A stretch of DNA of 64,000 nt, taken from assembly GCA_947044405.1 (NCBI GenBank), contig CAMRHE010000169.1, positions 3,286,501 through 3,350,500 on the forward strand, given 5' to 3'. Shown here piece after piece: positions 1 to 10,500 of the stretch. Numbering within the stretch: position 1 is the stretch's first letter; each line of letters starts with the position of its first letter. This DNA is from Leptodactylus fallax (Eukaryota; Chordata; Amphibia; Anura; Leptodactylidae). Position numbers and translations under genes: made by a program. Below the pieces are notes generated by a model. The model was not told where the DNA came from. It ran no database searches and worked only from the letters and a program-made list of their open reading frames with translations.

Positions 1-299
1 AGTAAAAAAAAATAAAATAAAAAATATAAAAAAAAAAAACTAAATAAAAGTTCAAGCCCCCTCCCACTTTCACTAGAATACATATAAAAATAAAATATTA
101 ATGTGAAACACATACACATTAGGTATCCTTGTGTCCGAAAATGCCCACTCTACAAACTTATAAAAATATTTTACCTCTATGGTGAATGCTGTAGCGAAAA
201 AAAAAAAAATCAAAAGTGCCGAACTGCTGTTTTTTCTCTGTTTCACCTCTGATAAAAGTTGAAATAAAAAGCGATCAAATGCGTGATTGTTGTTCATGG
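1..299 (-). repeat. A/T-rich interspersed repeat fragment (family M)
   Basis: After an A-rich start, the text from about 125 (TACAAACTTATAAAAATATT, then an A-run and AAAAGTGCCGAAC) closely resembles 58035-58130 and, in reverse, the tract near 7260-7400. It is a scrap of a long A/T-rich repeat present several times in the window. No gene is seen. Confidence 0.5.
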
Positions 300-394
300 A
301 AAAAATTAAGACCTACCCCGAAAATAAGCCCTAGCCCTTTTTTCGGAGAAAAAAATAATATAAGACCCTGTCTTATTTTCGGAGAAACACGGTA
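300..394. repeat. Short fold-back element (MITE-like)
   Basis: Perfect 11-bp inverted arms CCGAAAATAAG (318-328) and CTTATTTTCGG (372-382) lie within longer imperfect ones (ACCCCGAAAATAAGCCCT and GTCTTATTTTCGGAGAAAC). The layout is that of a small non-autonomous DNA element. Intervening sequence to 711 shows no gene. Confidence 0.6.
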
Positions 395-711
395 CATGTG
401 TAACCCACAATTAGTGGTAAATGTATATGACTGGGACCAGAGGGAGGTAACACCTGTAGGATGTTGACACACTATGTACCTGGATGCTGCATGCAGTCCC
501 CGGCCGCCAGTACTTTCACTTTTCTGTAAGTGAAACTCAGATTAATTTCAGCTACTTTTAATTCCTGGCGGTGCGGTAACAGCAAAACCCCAGCCAGGAA
601 TTAATTGGTGTCATGCTTACCCCAAAGTGACTACACTGGTATCCAGGAACTGGATTTGGCTATAGCCGCACATGAGTACACAGTGTGTCACCACCCGAAA
701 AGAAATACCCT

Positions 712-941
712 AAGGCTAAGGCCCCACGTTGCGGAAACGCAACTTTTTTTTTTGTTGCATATTTTGCTGCGTTTTTCTGAGCCTAATCCAGGAGTGGATT
801 GAGCAGAAGGGAGACATGTAAGAACTTCCTTTATATTTCCAATTCCTTTTGTAGCTATTCTTGGCCGTGGCTCAAAAAACCGCAGCAAAATCTCCAACAA
901 AAACTCTGCGTTTCTGCAACGTGGGGCCTCTGCCTTAGGCC
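712..941. repeat. Palindromic repeat, family A
   Basis: Left arm 712-783 (AGGCTAAGGCCCCACGTTGC...TTTTCTGAGCC) is matched by an inverted right arm 871-941 (GGCTCAAAAAACCGCAGC...CAACGTGGGGCC). The same arms recur near 10612, 10830, 15820, 42725, 45240, 59120 and 63790. It is probably a non-autonomous DNA transposon family; its terminal inverted repeat includes GGCCCCACGTTG. Confidence 0.65.
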
Positions 942-1168
942 TCCTGCACACAAATGGCTTGGATGTGGTTTTCACTGACCTATACATTAAAAATGAATTG
1001 ACAGGGCCACAAATGCAGACAGATATAGGACCTGCTCCATAATTTGCGCTCTTCAATTTGGCCCAGACACACAGCTGCAAAAATGACAGCTGTGTGTATG
1101 GGCCCATTGAAATGTATAGGTCCGTACTTTTAGGCACAGTTGTGGATAACAAGTATAATCATGTGCAT
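942..1168. repeat. Interspersed repeat, family B
   Basis: Starts TAGGCCTCCTGCACACAAAT, contains GGTTTTCACTGACC and CACAGCTGCAAAAA, and ends with ATAATCATGTGCAT; copies of the same block lie at 21830-22125, 26560-26826, 33690-33875 and 52700-53015. Ends are inverted (CTGCACAC and GTGTGCA in better copies), suggesting a non-autonomous DNA element. Confidence 0.6.
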
Positions 1169-1180
1169 TACAGTTTTGCA

Positions 1181-1427
1181 ACTCCATGTGCCTCATATTA
1201 ATAGCAGTTAACCCTATCATGTCCCTCACATTAACCCCTGTGTGCTTTACATAAGGGTTACTGATATGTGAGACATATGGGGGTAATTAAGTAAATATCT
1301 TCATTATTGAAGTCTTTTATTAGTACCTCCATATGTCTCACATATTAGTAACTCTATGTGAGGCACACTGGGGTTAATGTGAGGGACATGATGGGGTTAA
1401 CTGCTATTAATGTGAGGCACATGGAGT
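1181..1427. repeat. Long palindrome with about 110-bp arms
   Basis: The left arm starts ACTCCATGTGCCTCATATTA and the right arm ends TAATGTGAGGCACATGGAGT. The arms pair through most of 1181-1290 and 1318-1427 around an A/T-rich centre. Such a sequence would fold into a hairpin as single strand. No coding potential is seen. Confidence 0.75.
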
Positions 1428-3340
1428 TACTAAAACTAAATTAATAACCCCAAATGCCTGACATTAATAGACATAGTAAACCCAGCATGTACCTGGTTTT
1501 TTTTTTCTTTCACTTTGCTGACGGAGCTCTCTTCCTCCTCCTCCTCTTTCTTCTCCTCCTCCTTGGTGAGCCTTTGCAGGATGCACAGCTTATCACTGTA
1601 GCAGGCAGGGTCCTTGTGCTGCACAGTGATAAGCTCCACCTCCTGGGCTTTCCTCACCCCCTCTTATTGGTGGGCAGGGAGGGCAGCAAGAGAAGGGGGA
1701 GTGTCCTATACCACTGCTGTAGCAGAGCACTGAAGGGACGCTTCCTTTTCATTTAATACCTGAAGGTCCCGTGCTAGCTGCCATTTCAGCAAAATATGTC
1801 ACGCGTGCCACTTTTGGCACGCATGTCAGGGGTTGCCAACCCCTGATCTATAGTATGTATGTCAGTGGGGGTTTGATATCTGAGACCCCTGCCGATTAGC
1901 ATGGCTTGCCTGTGGCCCAAGAAAAGAGATTCTGTCACCAGCAAACCGGCCATGGTGCACTGTACAGGACATTATGCTGAGAGCCATCATACCTTTAGAT
2001 AGTCCAGTAGATGCACCATTTCCCTGAAAATACTATTCAAGGAAATTTGCAAATGAGACTCAAGTATAATGTGTGTGCCAGAGCCTCCAAGCACACAGTT
2101 TTCAGGTTTTATTACCGCTCTTGTACTCTTCATTGACAGCCTCTTCCTATAATACTGTATGATATGGCTTGTTCAGTTCCTGCACATGCACCTGGCATTT
2201 CCTAGCTGGAGCCCTTAGAGGTACTGGTGCACTACATTGCCCTCATTTACTTATTTCTAAAAAAAATGATTTTTCAGGGAATTGGTAGGGCTGAACTCAG
2301 CATAAAATGCCCTACAATTCGCTTTGACTGGTTTGATGAGCTTGGTGACAGACTCCTTTTACTTGTGCTTATTGGCAGGGTCCCAGAGCTCATTGCCTCA
2401 CTTAAAACTGTCAAGATTGTATGCTTCTTCAATGGTCTCATTTCTATCCAAGGGTATGTTCACACGTAGGAATTTGGCGCTGATTCAAACTCAAAATCTG
2501 GCGCTGATCAGCGACTGAAAGCAGTGTCAAAAAGCTGAAGCTCTGCTTTGGTTTCTGCTGTGGGTAGCTGGAGGGCCAGAAAATGAAGAGAGGCGGAAGT
2601 CCTCCTCAATTCTACTTCATTCTCTGATGTCTGAACAAGCCCTTAGGCTGCAGTATTAATCCGATTTTGCTAAAAAACTAAATTATGAAGAAAAACAATC
2701 TAAAGCTTTGAATCAGTTTAGTTAAAAAAATGTACTTAAAGGGATTATGCCATGAAGAGTATTTATCCACTGTCCATAGGATAGAGGATAAATAGTTGAA
2801 CGCTGGGAGTCTGACCCCCACTGTTGTAAATTTAGGGCAGCCAGGTTGAATGTAGGGCAGCGCTGGAGATAACACAAAGTACAGTACTCAACCTCTTTTT
2901 AATGATAATTTCTAGGCTTACACTTTGTGATTCAATGTCACAGTCCTCTCCCAGGATGCTGTGCTTGGATTTTGTACAGTTGGTCCCTTGGATTCTGAAC
3001 TTCATTTTGTATTGTTTTTGATTTTGAACCTAGAGAAATAATATAAGAATAAAATCTGGATCAGTTCTTGTTTTTAGATTCTTTCAGTTTGTGTTCATCG
3101 TACACATAAATGTATTATCTTGTCTAGTAAAATATAACTTGTATTAACCATGCTAGCTGCCCTGTATGCTATCATATGTCTGCATTACCCTATATTTACA
3201 TGAATGTCATAATCGGCCGCGTGATGGCTGTTTTTTTAATGGTTGTCACATGGGTGCATTAATTTCACTGTATTTGTATGGTCGCTATTCACATGACTAA
3301 TATTTTGACAGTCCATTTTCATTCATTTTGAAGACATACT
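1428..3340. other. Non-coding stretch, mostly unresolved repeats
   Basis: Contains a CTCCTCCTC-rich tract (1528-1562) and, at 1829-1845, CAGGGGTTGCCAACCCCTG, which looks like the end of a hAT element (compare CAGGGGTC ends at 14565 and 15289). No matching second end was located. The rest, including 2460-2640 with family-C-like text, gave no exon of KNG1 and no RNA gene. Confidence 0.3.
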
Positions 3341-3445
3341 GATAGGGAATATAGATTGTGAGCCCTATATGGGACAGTGACCACAATGTCTGTAAAGCGC
3401 TGTGGCATATGATGGCGCTATACAAGTAATAATAATAATGGATCC
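3341..3445 (+). repeat. 3' tail of a dispersed retroelement
   Basis: GATTGTGAGCCCTATATGGG through AGCGCTGTGGCATATGATGG to CTATACAAGTAATAATAATA. The same tail with its GCGCTATA box occurs at 13725-13790 (reverse), 13965-14015 and 27818-27928 (reverse). A short repeat tail at the end suggests a LINE/SINE 3' end; the family is not identified. Confidence 0.5.
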
Positions 3446-3524
3446 CTCCATACACTGAAATGTATTAATCAAAATGGGTGCTGCTCGTGTGTGTTTTTCA
3501 CCTCTGTCATTTGAATGTAGCCTT

Positions 3525-3915
3525 AAATAGGGCCTGTCAGCTCTCCCAGCATGTGTGTTTTAGTAAATACTTGCATTCTCTATGATATAACAGTGCTGGA
3601 GCACCTTTTCATAGGACTCTTTGTGTCCTTCCTTTCTATTGCTTCTGGCACTGCATGAGTAGTGCAAGCACTGCCATTGGGTGTTGACATTGACGTTGTC
3701 AATGTCTCCACATTTTTAGACTTTGCAACATGAATGGATTATCTGTGAGAAATTTATTTGCACATTTCCAGAAGGAATAGCTGAGGAACAGAAGAAAGGG
3801 GCTACTCAGAATTCTGATTAAGGCTAAAGCCCCAAGTAGTGGGCCGCAGCAAAAAAAGCGCTGCGGGAAAAACTGCAGTGGCAAGTGCATTTTCCCGCAG
3901 CACTTTTCACAGAAA
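3525..3915. repeat. Repeat fragments of families D and A
   Basis: 3530-3700 (GGGCCTGTCAGCTCTCCCAG, TTAGTAAATACTTGC) matches 18125-18330 and the arms of 41020-41455 (family D). 3818-3915 (AAGGCTAAAGCCCCAAGTAG to TTCCCGCAGCACTTTTCAC) is a half copy of family A, as at 63790. No exon is seen before 4146. Confidence 0.5.
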
Positions 3916-4145
3916 AAGTTCGCAGAGGTGAGAGGTATGTATGAAGTTTGATAGTGCAGAGAATTTCTCGTATTTTCCAGCTATATTTTTTAAAATAAAT
4001 GACATCTTTCTTCATTTTGTGTAATAAGAAGAAATAAAAAAGGGGGAGCATTTCATTTACTAGACTGGGCTCACTCCACATTCAGACTGATGGTTGGTTG
4101 TGGAGATGGCGTGAGTTTATTTTACCTTCATAAGTTACAGCTTAC

Positions 4146-4294
4146 CAGTTTCATTGACTCAGTCTCCATATGCTTTACTTTATAAAGATATGTGTGGTTA
4201 TTGTTTGTATTGTATTCCTCCATAAATGTTTTCAGCAAATTTTGCAGTTCAGGATCACTGGGCTCCACTTCACCAGGACAACTAAGACAATATC
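4146..4294 (-). CDS. KNG1: KNG1 exon: start of cystatin domain 3
   Basis: 149 nt; enters in phase 1 after a TTTTAG acceptor and leaves in phase 0 at a GTAAGC donor. It encodes GYCLSCPGEVEPSDPELQNL and then a helix/strand segment ending ESMKL, aligning with the human segment that begins CVGCP and ends in Gln just before the VVAG loop. The CxxC pair is kept, but the last codon is Leu (CTG) where human domain 3 has the Gln of QVVAG. The next exon (VVAG and following) was not found. Confidence 0.85.
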
Positions 4295-7200
4295 CTAAAA
4301 GTAAATGAAATGTTGGATTGTAAAACGAATGATTCATTGCCTTTACACACATAGATATATTATATTTAGAACCAAAGGTTTTGACAAGTATTAGTGGGGA
4401 ATTACATTGGCAAATCTGAAACATTTGCCATTAAAATTCAAAGCGCTGTTAATCCGATTAATTTGCCATTTCAAAAAAATCGTGAAATAGCTGTTAGCCC
4501 TGTCCCAGTCTGATATATTCCATGCAGGCTTTCTCCTTCTGCTGTAAACTATGATCAACAGTTTCTTCACTGTAGTCAGGTGGTAGGACGAGGAAGCCTG
4601 TATCAGATATATCTGACTTCTGACTCTGCCAGCTCACTGAACTTTTTTTAGCCTCTTTAAGGGAAAGCATGAAAAACAAGATTAAAATCATGAATAGCTC
4701 ATAAGCTTGAATAAAATTGAGACTTTATTTTTTAGCAAAAATCGCACAGCCCTACTTGAAACAGCGTAATAATAGCAAGTAGATTAAAAATATGCACAAA
4801 CACATTTTTCTTCCTTACACCTTCTCAGGTTCACTAATAATTTTCACTACAAATATCTCACATTTTATTTATATTACATAAGTGTATAATTCTTCATCGG
4901 TATGGCTGAATACCTTCTGTCATATATGAAAAAGCATGGGAGATACAAAAGGTTGGAGACCTTTGTTCTTATACAATAAACACTTTTCATCATGTCAGGT
5001 TGAATACATACGTTTTTCCATTGTTCCTAAAAATGTACATATCTATCTATCTAATTTATTTACATTTAAGTAATCTCTTCTTTGCATAGTCTTACCTGTG
5101 CTTGAATGGCAATTTAAATTGATATCTTTGATTTCTTCATATGGTGTCACAAACACTGCAGCATTACATTTACCTTCTTGCTGTAAAATTACATTTGAAA
5201 ATGACTAAATATCGCAACTTTCAGTAAATAAACAATTATTCTGGTGCAGTGTGACAAGGTAAATAAACTAATATGACATATCCTAAGGCCAGGGCTCCTT
5301 GTTGCGAAAACACAGTGTTATGACTGTGGAGGAAACACTGCGGCAAAAAATGCTGCGTTTTACATTATCTGCAAATTGGATGGGACTGAATCCCATCCAC
5401 ACATTGCATAAAAAATTCAGCAGTGGAAATGCTGCGATTTAAAAAAAAGCTCCATCGCTCACCTAAAAGTGCCCCCCGCCAGGTAACAGGTAATGTTATT
5501 AACGTGGGGCACTATTACTGTAATAGTTTCTTAGTAGTGCCCCCACAGGCAACTTTACTGCTTTACTATTACTATTATTAGGGCACTATTACAGTAATAG
5601 TGTCCCCTCCCCTCAGTTAATAACATTACCTGTGTGGGGGGCCTTATAACTAATAGTGCCCTAATAGTGCCCTCCGCTCACAGGTAATAAGTCTCCCCTC
5701 ATGCGCGTGCGCCACACACACACACATAATGTTATTAACTGTGGTGGGCACTATTACTGTAATAGTGGCCTAATAGTGCCCCCCATTGGTAATAGTCTCC
5801 CAACCCCCACATACTGTTGCTATAATTACATTATACTTACCTGGTTACTAATGCAGCTCTTTGGTCCCAGTGGCACCATAGTGAAAGTTCTGGGAGCAGA
5901 ATAATAGACCTGGTAAGTGGAAAGTGACCTGCTGGTGCAGCCTACACCAGCAGATCACTCTCAAAAATAGGTCCTGTGGACACTGATCAGGTGTCGGACG
6001 ATGCTCGTATGCTACATGTATTTCTGTGTATTACACACAGCATAGCAGCATCAGCTGACACCTAGTAGCCTACAGAGGTCCCCAAAGTGATCCATGGCCC
6101 AGTCATTGGAGACCTCTGGTGTATGGTTTACGGGCTTGGAGTACTGGATTGTGTAAAATGTAGAGAAAATGAGGGGAGGGAAATTTCAAACAGTTATATC
6201 TCGGGCGTTATTAAACCTACTACAGATAGCATAAAGTCATATAAAAGAAGAGACTATCTTCATCATATGACACTAAAAGTTTCTTCGTTTTATAACTCCA
6301 GAGATATAACTCTTTGAAGTGACCCTCCCCTACCCATATTTTCCCTACATCTTACACAGTCTATACTCCAAGCCCATACACAGTTACTCAGTGAGAGGCA
6401 GGAACAGCTCTCAATACAGAAGCAAGGGAAAGAAAAAAAAAAAAAGATGCAGGATTTTACAGAAATTAGCCAAAATTTCTTAATGAAGTATATTAAAAAA
6501 AATGTGTTAATGATACAAATAGTAACGGAAAATCAAAAGTTGTTAGAAAGTTTAGTTAAGCTTTCAGCACACTACAGACATTATTAAGGCATTACGCTAA
6601 GGTCACATCGTTTTCAAACTGAAACCGGCAGGCCAAAAAGCTGTGCATGCAAGACTTTTTCCGTCCGCCAAATTTAGGCGGACATTGCAATGGAGTCTCC
6701 AACACAGACTCTGGTGCAAATGTGAACATAAGCCTTATAGAGTAATAAATGAATCAGCTATTTCTCTACTCAGCATTTGTTTTTCCTCATTATCCCCTTC
6801 CTGCTGCAGCCATTTTATGATTTTTGTTTTTTTACTTCTTCCTTCGTTTTTTAAGCATTACAAAAACCATAACTTTTCTGTTCACAAAGCTGTATGAGGG
6901 CTTAACTTTTGCGGGTATTTCATAACGGTATTTAATATTTCATACAATATACTGGAAAAAAATCAAAATAGCGTGGAATGAGAGAAAAAGTGCATTTGTG
7001 CCACTTTCTGGGTTTTGTTATTATGGCATTCATTGTGCAGCCAAAATGACATGTTACCTGTATTTTGTGGGTCTTTATGATTATGGCAATACCATATTTA
7101 TAGTTTTTGTTATGTTTTAGCACCTTGAAAAAAAACACAAAACTTTGAAAAAGAAATTTCTTGCATTCGCCATAACTTTTTGATATTTCTTTTTACAGGG

Positions 7201-7489
7201 CTGCATAGGTTGTATTTTTTTTGCAAGGCCAGATGTACTTTTTATTTATAATATTTTTGGGAATATGTGATATTTTGATAGCTTTTTATTAAAAATTTTT
7301 TGGAAGACAAAATGGTGAAAAAATTATGGTTCAGTTCTTCTGATTTTTTTTTTCCCACTACGGCTTTCACCATATGGGAAAAATATCTTTATAAGTTTGT
7401 AGTTTGGGCATTTTTGGATGAGGAAGGGAAAGAGAGGTGAATTGAACTTTAGTTGTTTAGTTATGTAAATCTATGTGTGTTTTGTTTTT

Positions 7490-7539
<50 letters not shown>

Positions 7540-10500
7540 TTGAAACCAGAAGTTTACATACACTATATAAAAAGACACATATGCATGTTTTTCTCACTAT
7601 CTGATATGAAATCAGAATAAACCTTTCCTGTTTTAGGTCAATTAGGATTATCAAAATTATTTATAATTGCCAAATGCCAGAATAATGTGAAAGAAAGAAT
7701 TTTTTAAGGCATTTTTATTACTTTCTGCAAAGTCAAAATTTTACATACACTAAGATTACTATGCCTTTAAACAATTTGGAACAGCCCATATGATGATGTC
7801 ATGTCTTTGGAAGCTTCTGATAGGTTTATTGGCAACATCTGAGTTAATTAGAGACACACCTGTGGATGTATTTTAAGGCACACCTGAAACACACTGCTTC
7901 TCTGTGTAACATCATGGGAAAGTCTAAAGAAATCAGCCAAGATATCAGGAAGAGAATTGTGGACTTGCACAAGTCTGGTTCATCCTTGGGTGCAATTTCT
8001 AGATACCTGAAGGAGCCTCGTTCATCTGTACAAACAATTATACGCAAGTACAAATAAGATGGGAATGTCCAGCCATCATACCGCTCAGGAAGGAGACAGG
8101 TTCTGTGTCCCAGAGCTGAACGTGCTTTGATACGAAATGTGCATATCAACCCAAAAACAAAAGCAAAAGACCTTGTGAAGATGCTGGCTGAAGCTGGTAA
8201 GAGAATGTCATCCACAGTGAAATGAGTACTGTATCGACATGGGCTGAAAGGCCACTTTTCCAGGAAGAAGCCATTACTCCAAAAGAAACATAAAGCCAGA
8301 TTAATGTTTGCAAATGCACACAGGAACTAAGACCTTAATTTTTGGCGACAGGTCCTGTGGTCTGATGAAACTAAAATTGAACTGTTTGGCCATAATGACC
8401 ATCGTTACATTTGGAGGAAAAAGGGAGAAGCTTGCAAGCCTAAGAACACCATCCCCACTGTGAAACACAGGGGTGGTAGAATCATGTTGTGGGGTTGTTT
8501 TGCTGCAGGAGGAACTGGTGCACTTCACAAAATAGATGGCATCATGAGGAAAGAACATTATGTGTGAATACTGAAGCAACATCTCAAGATATCAGCCAGG
8601 AAGTTAAAGCTTGGGTGCAAATGGATCTTCCAAAATGGACAATGACCCGAAGCATACTGCCAAACTGGTTACAAAGTGGCTTAAAGATAACAAAGTCAAT
8701 GTTTTGGAGTGGGTATCACAAAGTCCTGATCTCAATCCTATAGAAAATGTATGGGCAAAGCTGAAAAGACAGGTGCGAGCAAGGCAGCCTACAAACATGG
8801 CTCAGTCACACCAGTTCTGTCAGGAGTAATGGGCCCAAATTCCTACCAACTATTGTGAGAAGCTTGTGGAAGGATATCCAACACTTTTAACCAAAGACAT
8901 ACAGTTTAAGGGCAATGGTACCAAATACTAATGAAATGTATGTAAACTTTTGACTTTGCAGAAAGTAATAAAAATGCCTTAAAAAATTCTCTCTCTCTCT
9001 CATTATTCTGGCATTTGGTAAATAAATAATTTTGGTAATCCTAATTGACCTAAAACACGAAAGGTTTATTCTGATTTCATGTCAGATAGTGAGAAAAACA
9101 TGCATATGTGTCTTTTTATGTAGTGTATGTAAACTTCTGGTTTCAACTGTATATATATATTTTTTTCCCTTTTTCATTTTACCTTTATTTGTAGACCCGT
9201 CAGGGGTCTTGAATCCCAGAGGTCTGATCAATAGTACAATAAACTCCAATACTAATATGTTGCAGTGTATTGTAAAATCTATTACATCTATTACAGGCTG
9301 CCGTAATAACGTATCATCGCCCCCAGAACTGATTCCGAGGCATGGCACTCATCACAAAGATGTTGGCACACTTGTTCCCACCAGTAAATAGACACTACAG
9401 TGACATTTGACCAAGGCATCTAAAGGGTTACTGCCCGCAATCAGAGCTTGCTCTGATCGCAGGCATTGCTGCCAGGTTTTCACTATATAATATAGCAGAG
9501 ACCCGGCGGCAATAGCAGCTGCTCAGCTCCTGGGCTGCCGCCATGTTTAGTGACCCAACATCCGACAGTATGGTGATCTTGGGAAAGGGTAAAAGGGGTA
9601 TTACAGTCACAAAAACTTATGCATAAAACACAACATGTTTTAACTTAGAAAGTTGCCTCCCATCATGCCACTATTCAAATGTAAACATATGCTACATTTT
9701 TAGGTATTCCACAGTAGGTACAGTACACTGAATATGCTACGTAGGGTATATTACACTTAGAGACGGATAATCTTAGAGTAGGATAATCTCAAACAATATT
9801 TCTTTTGCTTTAGTTATTGACCAAAACAATAGAGAGAATATATACCCCAAATAGTAGTAGAGTAGTATCTACTATTTTGAAAACTGTGGAATATAACATT
9901 TTCCTCCATCACAATAGATACATTTCTATAGGTGAATCAGAAAATATAAAATAAAATCACAGGAGATATTGACAATGTTGAACAAATTGACTGCTTACCC
10001 CATTTTCATCCAGCGAGCAGTCTTTTGGAATCCATTTAGGAACTTCACTTTTAGAGCAATTTGTTTGTCTGATTTTGTAATCCAGACGGTAGTTCCATCC
10101 GCTTACAACCTAAATCAGATCATATATTAAATGGGTAAGTATTTATGTTGTAAAACTAGTACAAGTATCAATATTAAACATAACAATGCCATCTGAACAT
10201 CTATTTTTATAGTAAACTATGTATATGAAGTTAACCTAATATGACATGAAGACACTACACATAAAAGAATTACCATAAGCATAGTGTACTATATCTACTA
10301 TACTTTTCTTATCAGAATATTTTGTTTTCATGACTTCAGTAAAGGCATCAAACATGAGCAACTACTGATAACCAGAATTTCAATTGCCACAACTTTTCTA
10401 CTCCAATACTCAATAGCTACTCCTTATAAAGGAAAAATTTTGATAATTAAAGTACATAAGGGAATTGTTCTATGTGTAAGTGCTTGATATATCTTGTACG

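Larger units (their letters stand above)
6780..9595 (+). repeat. Long A/T-rich repeat (family M) split by a Tc1 insertion
   Basis: 6780-7534 (for example GCTGTATGAGGGCTTAACTT, GGGTTTTGTTATTATGGCAT) and 9152-9595 (GACCCGTCAGGGGTCTTGAA, CCGGCGGCAATAGCAGCTGC) appear to be one element, interrupted at a (TA)n run by the transposon at 7537-9149. Reverse-strand pieces are at 1-299 and 58035-58410. The family is unclassified; joining the two halves is an inference. Confidence 0.5.

Noticed and set aside
4494..4691. Minus-strand ORF between two KNG1 exons (MILILFFMLSLKEAKK...)
   Set aside because: No similarity to the kininogen domain 2-3 linker and no fitting phase; flanking exons already join in frame.
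7457..7654. Minus-strand ORF with alternating Tyr-Ile
   Set aside because: Product of the (TA)n run beside the Tc1 element.
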